Shown: positions 36,146 through 45,364 of the stretch, one piece after another | Position numbering within the stretch: position 1 is the first letter of the stretch | Layout of the letters: each line of letters starts with the position of its first letter | From: Pirellulaceae bacterium | GTDB taxonomy: Bacteria; Planctomycetota; Planctomycetia; Pirellulales; Pirellulaceae | DNA: 64,000 nt | Direction of reading: 5' to 3' | Assembly (NCBI GenBank): GCA_026004775.1 | Contig: BPJU01000006.1 | Coordinates: 124,001-188,000, forward strand | Made by a program: the position numbers and the translations under genes | The notes under the pieces: generated by a model | Database searches by the model: none | Told to the model about the DNA's origin: nothing | The model's input: the letters and a program-made list of their open reading frames with translations, nothing else

Positions 36146-38565
36146 TTACTTGGGCACCAAAGGCGCAGGCAGGGCGGGAATAGCCGCCGCCAGTACGTCG
36201 TCGATTCGCTCTGCCAGGACAAATTCGATCGATTCTCGCACCGTCGCCGGCAGATCAACCAGATCTTTTTCGTTGGCCGCCGGCAGAATCACACGGCGAA
36301 GGCCGGCCCGATGTGCCGCCAAAACCTTTTCTTTGATCCCCCCTACGGGCAGAACCAGGCCGGTGAGCGTGATTTCGCCCGTCATCGCCGTATCGGCTCG
36401 TACCGGCAGTCGCGTATACAAAGATGCCAAGGCGGTGGCCATCGTCACACCTGCCGACGGGCCGTCCTTGGGGACGGCTCCCGCGGGCACGTGGATGTGG
36501 ACGCCGCAGCGACGAAAGAGTTTCGGGTCGATACCCAACTCTTGGGAGCGAGACCAGATGTAAGTGCGGGCCGCGGCAGCCGACTCCCGCATCACACTGC
36601 CCAGCTGTCCGGTAAGCCGCATTCCTTTGCCGCCCGGCAGGAGAATGGCTTCCACATACAGCACGTCGCCGCCGGTTTCTGTCCAGGCCAGCCCGGCGGC
36701 CACACCGGGCGGAAGTTCGCGGCGCGCTTCTTCCAGGAAAAAACGCTCCGGCCCCAAATAGCTGCTCAACTGCTCCGGCTCGATTCTCACCGGTGAACGG
36801 TCACCCTGAGCCACCCGCAGTGCCACTTTTCTCGCCAGTTGCCCCAGCATCCGTTCCAGCTCGCGCACCCCGGCCTCACGTGTATAACGGTGTACGATGC
36901 GCTGCACAGCCGCATCGCTGATAGAAAGCAGATTTTCATCCAGCCCCGCTTCTTTCAATTGGCGGGGAATGAGATACCGCCGCGCAATATGCAGTTTCTC
37001 ATCATCGCTATATCCGGAAAGGCGCAACACTTCCATCCGATCCAGCAGCGGGCGTGGAATGGTATCCAGGGTGTTGGCCGTGGTGATGAAAAAAATGTTA
37101 GAAAGATCGAAAGGTAGATCCAGGTAGTTGTCGCGGAAAGAGTTATTTTGGTGGGGATCGAGGATTTCCAGCAAGGCCGCCGCCGGGTCACCGCGGAAAT
37201 CGCGCCCCAGCTTGTCGACTTCATCCAGCATCAGCAGCGGGTTTTTCACCCCGGCGCGGCGCAGCGCCTGGATAATCCTCCCTGGCATGGCGCCGATATA
37301 GGTGCGCCGGTGGCCGCGCAGTTCCGCTTCATCGTGCAAGCCGCCCAGACTCAGCCGCTCAAACCGCCTGCCCAACGCTCGGGCAATCGATTGGCCCAGC
37401 GACGTCTTGCCGACACCGGGCGGTCCCACAAAACACAAGATCGGGGCTTTGGCTTGAGGGTTCAGTTTCCAGACAGCCAGATGCTCCAGGATGCGTTCCT
37501 TGATGCGCTCCAGGTCGTAGTGGTCTTCGTCCAACACCTGCCGCACGGAGCTCAGATCCAGATTGTCTTGTGTGCTCTTGTTCCACGGCAATTCGATGAT
37601 GAATTCCACGTAAGTGCGGGTCAATTGGTAATCGGGGGCGGCCGGCGGGAGACGCTCCAGACGTGCTAGCTCGCGTTCCGCCTCGCGCCGTACCAACTCC
37701 GGAAGGTCCGCTTCGGCCAGACGCTTGCGCAGCTCGGCCACCTCCGCCTTCTCCGGACTGGTCTCACCCAGCTCCTCTTGAATCGCGCGCAGGTGTTGCC
37801 GCAGCATATATTCGCGCTGCTCACGAGACAGCTCCGTCTGCACCTGGCTGGCGATGTGCTGGCGCAGTTCCAATACCTGGACTTCGTGTGCCAGGTACTC
37901 GTGTACCAACCGCAGTGCTTCGGCCCGCGAAGCCCGCCTCCAGCAGCGACTGCTCTTTGGTAACGTCCAGACTCAACAACGACCCCAGCAGGAAAACCAG
38001 AGCCATCGGGTCCGGAGCCTGTGCCGCCAGTTGATTGACGTCGATCGGGTTTTGCGGATGGGCAAGAGCGATGGCTCGCGATGCCAGTTCCAGAACTTCC
38101 CGGCGACGCGCTTCGACTTCCGGCCCCGAATCCTCAGGAAGCGGCCACGCAGCCGCCACGCGCTTTCACATAGGGCTCGGTCTGCTCCAGCTCTACCAAC
38201 CGCACGCGCTCCAGCCCTTGCACCAGGATCTCCATCCCCTGGTCGCTGCGGGCCAATTTGCGGATGACCGCCCGAGTTCCGACCTTGTAAAGGTCATCCC
38301 ACCCCGGCTGCTCGACTTGCGGGTCGCGCTGAGCCACCACCAGAATGGTCTTGTCCTCGCTGCCCATCGCCGCTTCGATGGCGGCCACCGAAGCCGGACG
38401 CCCGACGCTGAGGGGCAGATAAAGATAGGGGAACAGTACCGTGTTTTTTAAGGGCAGCACAGGCAGTACCGCCCGCCGATCGGTACCGGGGTGATCTCCC
38501 GTGCTCGGCTGCGACGCTCTCTTTGGAGGCGGATTCGGTAGGCGCTTGTCTGGTGTCGTTTCCAC
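36146..38565 (-). pseudogene. lon: ATP-dependent protease Lon with two apparent +1 frameshifts
   Basis: Together the three reading frames give a complete LonA of ~805 residues. The N-terminal substrate-binding part (PVLPLKNTVLFPYLYLPLSV) starts at GTG 38565, ten bases after hsp20. The frame shifts near 38153-38160, where the frame carrying AWPLPEDSGPEVEARRREV takes over, and again near 37933-37936, before EALRLVHEYLAHEVQVLELR. Each shift is mended by removing one G from a short G-run. The AAA+ and protease parts (36146-37909) are intact: Walker A GPPGVGKTS, LLMLDEVDK, catalytic Ser in PKDGPSAGV and Lys in [14 protein letters not shown]. Either these are assembly errors, or only a truncated Lon without its N-domain can be made. 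Confidence 0.82.
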
Positions 38566-38574
38566 TATGATCGG

Positions 38575-38946
38575 TCACCGACCTTCTCCCGTTTTCGAGA
38601 TGATTTCAATGATCAGCATTCCTTGATGAAACGATGTTCGGATTTCGGCGGGATCTTCGACGTCGGGCAATTGCCACTGCCGTTCAAATCGACTGTATGC
38701 GATCTCCAGTCGGTGGCATTGGCATCCGTGCACCAGCAACTCATCGCGCCGTGTGCCTTCCACCACCAACTGCCCGCCGCAGAAGGAGACACGGATGTCG
38801 TCAGGATCGACGCCGGCCAATTCCAGCTTCACCAGCCATCCGGAGGGCGTCCGGTAAAGGTCGGCTCGGGGACGCCAGGCGGGAGCTTCCGGACCCGGCA
38901 CGGAGGTCAAAAAAAGTATCTGACTGCGTCGGATCTTATCCGACAT
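38575..38946 (-). CDS. Hsp20/alpha-crystallin small heat-shock protein
   Basis: A 123-residue ATP-independent holdase. The alpha-crystallin domain is visible from RPRADLYRTPSGWLVKLELA through VEGTRRDELLVHGCQCHRLE to the C-terminal strand SFHQGMLIIEI; the canonical IxI-type tail is reduced to LIIEII. ATG 38946 has GGGAGGAG about five bases upstream. lon follows after nine bases, so they should be one heat-shock transcript. No CIRCE element was found upstream. Confidence 0.9.
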   Translation of the reverse strand: MSDKIRRSQILFLTSVPGPEAPAWRPRADLYRTPSGWLVKLELAGVDPDDIRVSFCGGQLVVEGTRRDELLVHGCQCHRLEIAYSRFERQWQLPDVEDPAEIRTSFHQGMLIIEIISKTGEGR

Positions 38947-39251
38947 CGGCTCCTCCCGGCTCAGCCACCATACACACTGGGTCCGTCGTAAGACTGCTAC
39001 AGCCCGGTATCCGACACCGGCGCATGCACTACTTTGCTATTGAAAGCCGCCAAGGATGGTTTGACAAGCGGTACCCGCCAGGTTGAGCGCCCCTTGGCCC
39101 GACGCAAGCGCGACCTCGTGCGCCACGTCCCCTGGACGCCCCTCGATAGGACGTGTCGGAAGTGATCCCGTAATGGCGGCTCGATCGCACGTAACCTTCT
39201 TGTGAGCAGTCGGCAATAATGATGGTGGGGCAAAAAACTGATGGAAGATCG
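38947..39251. other. Divergent promoter region hsp20 / sigma factor
   Basis: About 300 bases between divergent genes. I see no RNA gene and no obvious operator repeat. Promoters for the hsp20-lon pair and for the sigma-factor operon must lie here. Confidence 0.5.
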
Positions 39252-39800
39252 ATGCGGGAAGGCACTACCCGGAATTCGCCGTCGCAGAACGGGGAGCCAG
39301 CAGCCCAGGGATGGAAACAGCACTGGGGATGGCTCCGCTCGGTCATCGTGGCGCGCCTGCGGGGAATGGACGGGGCCGACGATGTGCTGCATGAGGTGCT
39401 GGCGGCGGCTCTGCGGTCAGCATCCATGCCAGACGGAGGGCCTGACACTGCGCGATGGCTTTATCGCGTGGCCGTGCGCCAAGCGCTCCTGTACCGCCGG
39501 CGCCATTCCCGAGATCGCCGCAAAGTGGCAAGCTACGCCCAACAATGCTCGCCCGGCGGTCCTACGGACCAAGTGGAACCGCTTGCGCTACTGGTCGCCG
39601 AAGAGCGGCGACGGCGCGTGCGGCTCGCACTGGCTCACTTGCCCGGCCGAGATGCCGAGCTGCTGCTGCTCAAATATGTACACGACTGGAGCTACCAACA
39701 AATGGCCAATCACCTGGGCAGCACACCGGAAGCCATTAAAGTGCGACTGCACCGGGCTCGATCGAAGCTGCGCCAACTACTGAATAACGAAGAGCTGTAA
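39252..39800 (+). CDS. ECF-type RNA polymerase sigma factor
   Basis: A 182-residue extracytoplasmic-function sigma factor. Region 2 is recognisable in GADDVLHEVLAAALRSAS and ARWLYRVAVRQALLYRRR. Region 4, with its helix-turn-helix, lies in DAELLLLKYVHDWSYQQMAN and STPEAIKVRLHRARSKLRQL. ATG 39252 is chosen because GGAAG stands eight bases upstream. It is followed, after 3 bases, by a single-pass membrane protein that looks like its anti-sigma factor, and then by a lipoprotein coupled to that; the three probably form one signalling operon. Confidence 0.85.
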   Translation: MREGTTRNSPSQNGEPAAQGWKQHWGWLRSVIVARLRGMDGADDVLHEVLAAALRSASMPDGGPDTARWLYRVAVRQALLYRRRHSRDRRKVASYAQQCSPGGPTDQVEPLALLVAEERRRRVRLALAHLPGRDAELLLLKYVHDWSYQQMANHLGSTPEAIKVRLHRARSKLRQLLNNEEL

Positions 39801-39803
39801 ACC

Positions 39804-40646
39804 ATGGACCGCATGTCGGACCAAAATCGGGACCCAACGCTTATGAACCATGGCTCTGCCCAGCACGCAAACTTCGACTTTCCGGACTGGTGGGACGACT
39901 GGCAATTGCTGGTTGATGGAGAACTGGAAAGCACGCGGCGACCCGAGTTGCTTCGGCGTATCGATCAAACGCCGGACGGGTGGCGGCAATGCGCCATTGC
40001 ACTTCTGGATGAATGGTATTTAAAACAAGAATTGCAGCAACTGGCAGCCGCGCCGCCTCGGCTGTACGAGCCCGCCGGCGGTGCAACTCTGCCTCAACGC
40101 GCGCCTGATACCCGGAACGTTCTCTGGCCGATTGCCGCCGCTGTCTGCTTGGCACTCGTGGCGTTCACAGCCGGTTACTCTTTATCACAGTGGAGGAGTG
40201 GTAAACTAGCCGAGCTTGCACGGCAGGCGCCGGCCGGCAAGTCTCTTGTGGAGCCGACTCGCCAGGCTCCGGATCGCTCGATGGCAGGGGCCAACCGAGA
40301 GCGACATTCTTTGGAGAGTGAGGTATGGGCCGCAACCGGCGAGCCGCTTTTCTGGATCAATGTCCCGCTGCCACTGGATGAAGGCCAAGATCCGACTTGG
40401 GTGCGGATTCCCATCCAGTACGCCGTTACCTATCCGGGTGAAGTTGTGGTAGATGCGGCTCGCGAGCCGTTGGACCGACTGGCTAAAAAAATCGCAACGC
40501 TGGGTGGCGATGTCCACCGCAAATCGTACTGGTATGGTTACCAATTGGGCGAGTCTTGCCAGTTGTGGGTTCCTGTGGAAGATTGGCGGGGCTCGATGCC
40601 GGAGAATGTCGATTGGCAATCGCTATTTGAGGAGGTTCAACCATGA
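39804..40646 (+). CDS. Putative anti-sigma factor, single-pass membrane protein
   Basis: A 280-residue protein beginning three bases after the sigma gene. The cytoplasmic N-terminal ~100 residues (DWQLLVDGELESTRRPELLR...) resemble the anti-sigma domain fold (short helical bundle, Leu-Asp-Gly-Glu-Leu motif) but lack the zinc His/Cys pattern. One membrane helix follows (VLWPIAAAVCLALVAFTAGY, ~residues 107-126), then an extracytoplasmic part of ~150 residues. The role as inhibitor of the adjacent sigma factor is inferred from position and topology. Its stop overlaps the next ATG (ATGA at 40643). Confidence 0.65.
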   Translation: MDRMSDQNRDPTLMNHGSAQHANFDFPDWWDDWQLLVDGELESTRRPELLRRIDQTPDGWRQCAIALLDEWYLKQELQQLAAAPPRLYEPAGGATLPQRAPDTRNVLWPIAAAVCLALVAFTAGYSLSQWRSGKLAELARQAPAGKSLVEPTRQAPDRSMAGANRERHSLESEVWAATGEPLFWINVPLPLDEGQDPTWVRIPIQYAVTYPGEVVVDAAREPLDRLAKKIATLGGDVHRKSYWYGYQLGESCQLWVPVEDWRGSMPENVDWQSLFEEVQP

Positions 40647-41503
40647 AACGCCTGCATTTTGTTCTGCTGCTCGCTGGTGCATGGCTGCTTGCCGCCTGTG
40701 TGCCGGTTTGGTCCGATGAACCGGAAAAGTCGTCCAAGCTGTCCCAAGAAAAACGGATCATCGTCACAGTGACCCAGGCGACCGGAGAGGCGAAAGCCGG
40801 CGCGGCTGAGGAAAAGAAACCAGCCGATCAGCAACAACCGCCCAAAGATGACCAGAAAAAGGAAACTAAAGGCTCGGACACCTCTGCGTCCCAACGCCCG
40901 TTCCGTATCCAGCTTATTCAGCCAGGCACGATTATTGTCCATGAACAGGCACACAAAGACGGGAAAGCAACATCGGAAATAGTGAGTGGGATCACCGTTA
41001 ACAAAGACGACGGGGCACAAAAGGTCGAAATCCGGATACTGGAGCTTCCAGGAGAGGGGGAAAAAACTCTCGGAGGTTCGCGGCAAGTGATCCAGGTTCA
41101 GACAGTTCCAGGGCAACCTGCCCGGATCATCATTCAAAAAGACGGCCAGACGTGGACGGTAGATGAAAATCACTTGGATAAACTCCCCGATGAGGTCCGG
41201 TCGGTGTATGAAAAATACCGGGTATTGATTGCGCAACTCCGGAAGCAACAATCTGAACTATATGAGCCATGGCGGCGTTTTCCGACATGGTTAACCGAAC
41301 AACCACAAGCCTGGCGCGAACGGGCAAGCCGAGGAATGCGGCAGTTGATGGCAATGAGCAGTGGTGAGGATGGGAATATTTCCGAGCGGCTGGAGCGTGT
41401 CGAGAAAGAGCTTTCTGAAATCCGCAAACAGCTCGACGCGCTTTCCCAATTGGCAGACGAAATCCGGGCCTTGCGAAAATTGCTGGAAAAAAAGGAAGAA
41501 TAG
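40643..41503 (+). CDS. Putative lipoprotein with C-terminal coiled coil
   Basis: A 286-residue protein overlapping the upstream gene by four bases. The N-terminus has a signal with a lipobox (LLAGAWLLAAC, Cys19), so it is probably lipid-anchored. A charged, low-complexity linker rich in Lys, Glu and Gln spans ~45-85, and a beta-rich middle part follows. The end is a coiled coil (SERLERVEKELSEIRKQLDA, then LRKLLEKKEE). It may sense envelope state and feed the anti-sigma/sigma pair. The family is not recognised. Confidence 0.62.
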   Translation: MKRLHFVLLLAGAWLLAACVPVWSDEPEKSSKLSQEKRIIVTVTQATGEAKAGAAEEKKPADQQQPPKDDQKKETKGSDTSASQRPFRIQLIQPGTIIVHEQAHKDGKATSEIVSGITVNKDDGAQKVEIRILELPGEGEKTLGGSRQVIQVQTVPGQPARIIIQKDGQTWTVDENHLDKLPDEVRSVYEKYRVLIAQLRKQQSELYEPWRRFPTWLTEQPQAWRERASRGMRQLMAMSSGEDGNISERLERVEKELSEIRKQLDALSQLADEIRALRKLLEKKEE

Positions 41504-41686
41504 ATAACTTCGGTCGGTCCCGCGTTGCCGCCGAAAGCAGTTTCGGTCCGATTTGGGCAGAAACTCCAAAGTTTGACGGTTGTATGGACGATACTGCCTA
41601 TGCCGTTTGAAAGGACCGTGACGGCCCGTATCCAGGCACGGTCAGGATGGTCGAGCCAGAGTTTCGGCAACGGAGTGGCCCACGCT

Positions 41687-41920
41687 ATGAGACGGGAGCT
41701 TAACAAGAGCTGGCATTGGATCGGTTGCGGATTGGCATTGACGTGTCTGGTGGTGTCGAGCGGCTGTCAGATCACGGAAGGCGGACAGACACTGCCCAGC
41801 GGGTATTACTTGTCGGATGACGTACAGTACTTTCCGAAGGGGCCGGAATTCAAGTTGTCGCGCGAGGCGGCGGCGTTAAAAGAGTACAAAGCAAGCCAAC
41901 AGTTGCAGGCTCAACCGTAA
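41687..41920 (+). CDS. Small lipoprotein, unknown function
   Basis: A 77-residue protein from ATG 41687 with a signal peptide and a lipobox (CLVVSSGC, Cys ~28) and a charged mature part (QTLPSGYYLSDDVQYFPKG, EYKASQQLQAQP). GGAG lies ~12 bases upstream. Similar short planctomycete lipoproteins are known, without a function. It is followed by a strong intrinsic terminator. Confidence 0.62.
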   Translation: MRRELNKSWHWIGCGLALTCLVVSSGCQITEGGQTLPSGYYLSDDVQYFPKGPEFKLSREAAALKEYKASQQLQAQP

Positions 41921-41955
41921 ATGCGGGACAGGTCGGTTGAGTTCTGACCGTGCGC

Positions 41956-41993
41956 AGCGTTCGGCACCTGTGGGCCAAGCCGAACGCTTTTTT
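41956..41993 (+). terminator. Intrinsic terminator
   Basis: AGCGTTCGGC at 41956-41965 and GCCGAACGCT at 41979-41988 form a perfect 10-bp stem with a 13-nt loop, followed by a run of six T (41988-41993). It lies 35 bases after the small lipoprotein gene. Confidence 0.85.
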
Positions 41994-42041
41994 ATTGCCA
42001 CGCGGCCGGAAACTCTTGCACGCGTTCGTCGTGTTGATCCC

Positions 42042-42077
42042 ATGCCACACTTTCAAGCCCGTGCCACACTTTAGCCC
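42042..42077 (+). repeat. Short tandem repeat upstream of CHAT gene
   Basis: Two near-identical units, ATGCCACACTTTCAAGCCC at 42042-42060 and GTGCCACACTTTAGCCC at 42061-42077, lie head to tail. Confidence 0.6.
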
Positions 42078-42262
42078 AGCTATCGGCTCGCCTCTCAACG
42101 AACCCCCGCAATATTGTATTTGTTCAATCACCCGGTGGGGCAGTACAGTTGTTGGACGTATTTGCCCATAAGGTTCGCGATCGGTCGCACCGTCCGCTAT
42201 GATGGAGTAAGGAGTGAACCCCTGATCCGCCGTGAAGAAGAGCTATCCTGGCGATTGAGAAG

Positions 42263-45200
42263 ATGCGGCTTGTGCGGCGGTGCTTACTTGTGGAGGTGCG
42301 ACTAGTGCAACCCACACTGATGGCGACGGGAGGCCGGAATCGCCCGGCGAGCGGCGCAATGGCGGGAATATGCGCGATTTGGCTGGGCTTGGTTGTCGGC
42401 GCGGGGCAGGGCGGCACTTTGTCTGCTCAGCAACTGGGGGATCGAGCTTACCCGCCGCCCGAGTATTTTCTGGCCAAGCAGTTCTTGCTGGAGGGCGACT
42501 GGCGGCGAGCTGCTCAGGCGTTCCAGTCGGTGGGGCGATCCGGTTTCCGTTATGGTGCGGCGCGTTGGATCGACTCGATCTGTTACCATGCGATGTTGGG
42601 GGAGAGCTATTATCAGATGGGCGAGTTGCCCGCGGCCCTGGAGCAATTTAACGCGGCCGTTGCTTTGTATCTGGCTTCTCCCGGTTGGCTCAATCAAGTG
42701 CAGTTTACCACGGCGACGCGCCCGCCTACTTACAGCGGCCCGCCGATACCCTGGGGGCAACCGCAGCGGCCGGTGACCCCGGGGGCTTTTCCTTCTCGGG
42801 CCCCGCTGACGCATCCGGCGCTGGCCAACGTGCAGGTGACACCGGATGGCGGTTTATTGACTCAGCCGCAGTTCGTGACGATGCACATCGCGGAGATTGC
42901 CCGGTGTCTTGCATTGTCATTGCGACGGCGGGCGGAGATTCTGGGCCCACTTGGAGCTCACGACCCGCTATCGTCGCGGCTGATTGCGGCTCTTTCAGCC
43001 CGGCCTGCTCCGCCGGGCCATTGGTCACAAGCTTGGGTCGACTGCTGGTTGGGGTTGGCTTATGCCGGTGCGAACCGCTGGGACGACGCAACAACTGCGT
43101 TGCAAAAATCCCTGACCGCGGGTGGGTTCGAGCATGAACTGTCCGGAATTGCGCTATTGGAACTCGGTAAACTCGCGGCAATCCAAGGCCAGTGGGACCA
43201 AGCGGCATCGTTATTGTATGAAGCTACGTTCCGGGCGGTACTCTACGAGCACTATGACGTGTTGGAAGAGGCGTTTCGGTGGGGAGCCTGGAGCCATCGG
43301 CTGGCGGGCCGGCCGGGCGTTTATCCGGTGCTGGCCGGAGCTTTGGCGTGGGCGCAGCGGCAAAAACTGCGGCAACTGGAGGTGTCGCTCCTGATCGAGT
43401 CCGCCGAGCAGGCGGCGGTGGCGGATCCCCAGGCCGCGCTGGCGTTGCTGGATCGCGCCCAACGGGGCATGCTTCGCAGTCCCATGCTGGCTGCAGCCAT
43501 CGGTGCTCGCCATCGGTTCGTCACGGCGCAGGTGCAGTACAGGCTGGGTAAACCGGCGGCCGCCGAACCGCTGCTGGCCAGCGCTTTGGCGTTCTATCGC
43601 AAGAGCGCCCCACAATCCTTGCAGGTAGCCCTGGCACCGCGCACCGCAGCCGGGCTGACGGATTTGGCGGCCCATGAGCTTTATGAGACGGTCCTTCGCG
43701 AGCCCACCCCCCTGGACTGGTCGCTATGGCCTGCCGAAACCACAGCACTTCTCAGCATCCCTGATGTGCAGCCGTGGGTACAGTGGTTTGAACTGGCGAT
43801 AAAACGGGGTGACCTGGTTACCGCATGCCAGGTAACGGATCGGATTCGGCGACGGCAGTTCCTGGCGTCTCAGCCTCTGGGGGGCCGGATACTCGCTTTG
43901 CGCTGGCTGGTCGATGCTCCCTCGGAATCCCTTACGGACACTGCGTTATTGCAGCGCCAGGACCTGTTTGCCCGCTGGCCCATTCTTCAAGAGCTTTCCC
44001 AAAAATCGAATCAATACCGCCAGGCGTGCCAAGTGGCATCGTGGGCGGCTTTGGACAACGAATCACTGCAAAAACTGCAAACCGCTCTTGCCGAATGGAT
44101 GGCCGTAGCTGGCCAGCAGGAAGCCGTCCTGTGGCAGGTGGCCACCGATCGACAGCCGGGCGAATTGGTTTTTCCACCGCTGATCGACGTACAAAAATGG
44201 CAACAGCAAATACCTGAAAAAACGGCCGTATGGATGTTTTTCACCACCGATCGAGAACTGTATTCGTTCTTGATCCGACGCGACGCGCCGATCACCGGCT
44301 GGCGTATTCCCACGGCCCAACAACTGCGCGGCCAGATAGCCGAGCTGTTAAAGACAATAGGCAACGTCGATGCCGTTGCGCCGATCACCGCTCAAACCAT
44401 TGCACAGCCCTGGCAGCCAATTGCCCGCACACTGTACATGCAACTGGCCGACCAGAATACCAATTCCGCCGAGCCGCCGTGGAAAGACGCCGAGGAGTTG
44501 GTGATTGTGCCGGATGGGGTGCTCTGGTATTTGCCGTTTGAAATACTGATGGTGGGGGCCGAACAATCGCCGCGCCCACTGATCAGTACGGTACGCCTGC
44601 GCTACGCACCGTTGCTTGCTTTGGCGTCACCGGATCGCCGCCCGCTGCCCGGCGTCTCATATACCGCCCTCGTTTCCCAGAAACTCCATCCTCAGGAGCC
44701 TGATACGATCGCCGACCAGACGGCTACCGAGTTCAAGGAGGTAATGCCCAACGTGTTGCGGCTCCCTAATACCTTGCCCGGCTCGACCGCCCTGGCGGCG
44801 TTATTGGATCGGGCCGTGGTCTTGCAGGAAATCCAGCTCGATAAACCCGGACCTCTGGCCTGGGCGCCCCTACCGGTATCGGGCCGCTCGGATGCCAGCC
44901 TGGCCGACTGGTTCGCACTGCCATGGGGAGCCCCTGCGCAGTTGATAGTTCCGGGGATGCGTACGGTGGCTGAGGAGGCTTTGCGGCGAGGGGGAACGGG
45001 GCAGGAATTTTTCTTGGCGGCCTGTGGTTTGGCGGCCTCCGGCACACGCACCGCACTGATCAGCCGCTGGCGTGTCGGCGGACGCTCCGCCCGCCAACTG
45101 GTCCGCGAATTCCTTCAGGAACTGCCTCACCGCTCGGCAGCCGAAGCCTGGCAGCGTAGCGTTCAGGTCTGGCAAGCCGGTGTGGTGGATATCGACGCGG

Positions 45201-45346
45201 AACCGCGTTTGGACCGCCGTTCTTTCCAGCAGCCGCCGGACGCCGGCTTCCCGTTCTTCTGGGCCGGCTATTTGTTGCTCGATTCCGGCGCGGTAGCCGC
45301 AACAGCCATGCAGCCGCCGGCAGACAAACCGACAGACAAGCCGTAA
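42263..45346 (+). CDS. CHAT-domain protein with TPR-like helical repeats
   Basis: A ~1,027-residue protein with an N-terminal export-like segment (MAGICAIWLGLVVGAGQGG). Residues ~60-700 are helical with TPR-like pairs (HAMLGESYYQMGELPAALEQ). The C-terminal CHAT domain, a caspase-fold (clan CD) peptidase, shows EELVIVPDGVLWYLPFEIL at 744-762, and FFLAACGLAASGTRTALI with a Cys at 921 in the catalytic Cys position. The His-containing strand expected before it reads VVLQEIQLDKPGPLAWAPLP here, without His, so activity is doubtful. The start is uncertain (ATG 42263 or 42320). The gene converges on the caspase-like gene with 18 bases between stops. Confidence 0.8.
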   Translation: MRLVRRCLLVEVRLVQPTLMATGGRNRPASGAMAGICAIWLGLVVGAGQGGTLSAQQLGDRAYPPPEYFLAKQFLLEGDWRRAAQAFQSVGRSGFRYGAARWIDSICYHAMLGESYYQMGELPAALEQFNAAVALYLASPGWLNQVQFTTATRPPTYSGPPIPWGQPQRPVTPGAFPSRAPLTHPALANVQVTPDGGLLTQPQFVTMHIAEIARCLALSLRRRAEILGPLGAHDPLSSRLIAALSARPAPPGHWSQAWVDCWLGLAYAGANRWDDATTALQKSLTAGGFEHELSGIALLELGKLAAIQGQWDQAASLLYEATFRAVLYEHYDVLEEAFRWGAWSHRLAGRPGVYPVLAGALAWAQRQKLRQLEVSLLIESAEQAAVADPQAALALLDRAQRGMLRSPMLAAAIGARHRFVTAQVQYRLGKPAAAEPLLASALAFYRKSAPQSLQVALAPRTAAGLTDLAAHELYETVLREPTPLDWSLWPAETTALLSIPDVQPWVQWFELAIKRGDLVTACQVTDRIRRRQFLASQPLGGRILALRWLVDAPSESLTDTALLQRQDLFARWPILQELSQKSNQYRQACQVASWAALDNESLQKLQTALAEWMAVAGQQEAVLWQVATDRQPGELVFPPLIDVQKWQQQIPEKTAVWMFFTTDRELYSFLIRRDAPITGWRIPTAQQLRGQIAELLKTIGNVDAVAPITAQTIAQPWQPIARTLYMQLADQNTNSAEPPWKDAEELVIVPDGVLWYLPFEILMVGAEQSPRPLISTVRLRYAPLLALASPDRRPLPGVSYTALVSQKLHPQEPDTIADQTATEFKEVMPNVLRLPNTLPGSTALAALLDRAVVLQEIQLDKPGPLAWAPLPVSGRSDASLADWFALPWGAPAQLIVPGMRTVAEEALRRGGTGQEFFLAACGLAASGTRTALISRWRVGGRSARQLVREFLQELPHRSAAEAWQRSVQVWQAGVVDIDAEPRLDRRSFQQPPDAGFPFFWAGYLLLDSGAVAATAMQPPADKPTDKP

Positions 45347-45364
45347 CCGCTGGCGACTTGCACG

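Larger units (their letters stand above)
41921..42262. other. Intergenic region with terminator and short direct repeat
   Basis: About 340 bases before the CHAT gene. It contains the terminator at 41956-41993 and a tandem repeat, TGCCACACTTT(C)A(A)GCCC, at 42042-42077. The remainder should hold the CHAT-gene promoter; no convincing boxes were picked out. Confidence 0.5.

Noticed and set aside
37821-38159. The middle lon frame as a separate small protein gene
   Set aside because: Its residues continue the Lon domain on both sides after one-base corrections, so it is part of the frameshifted lon, not a gene.
38947-39251. A CIRCE (HrcA) element upstream of hsp20-lon
   Set aside because: No TTAGCACTC-N9-GAGTGCTAA or close variant was found on either strand.
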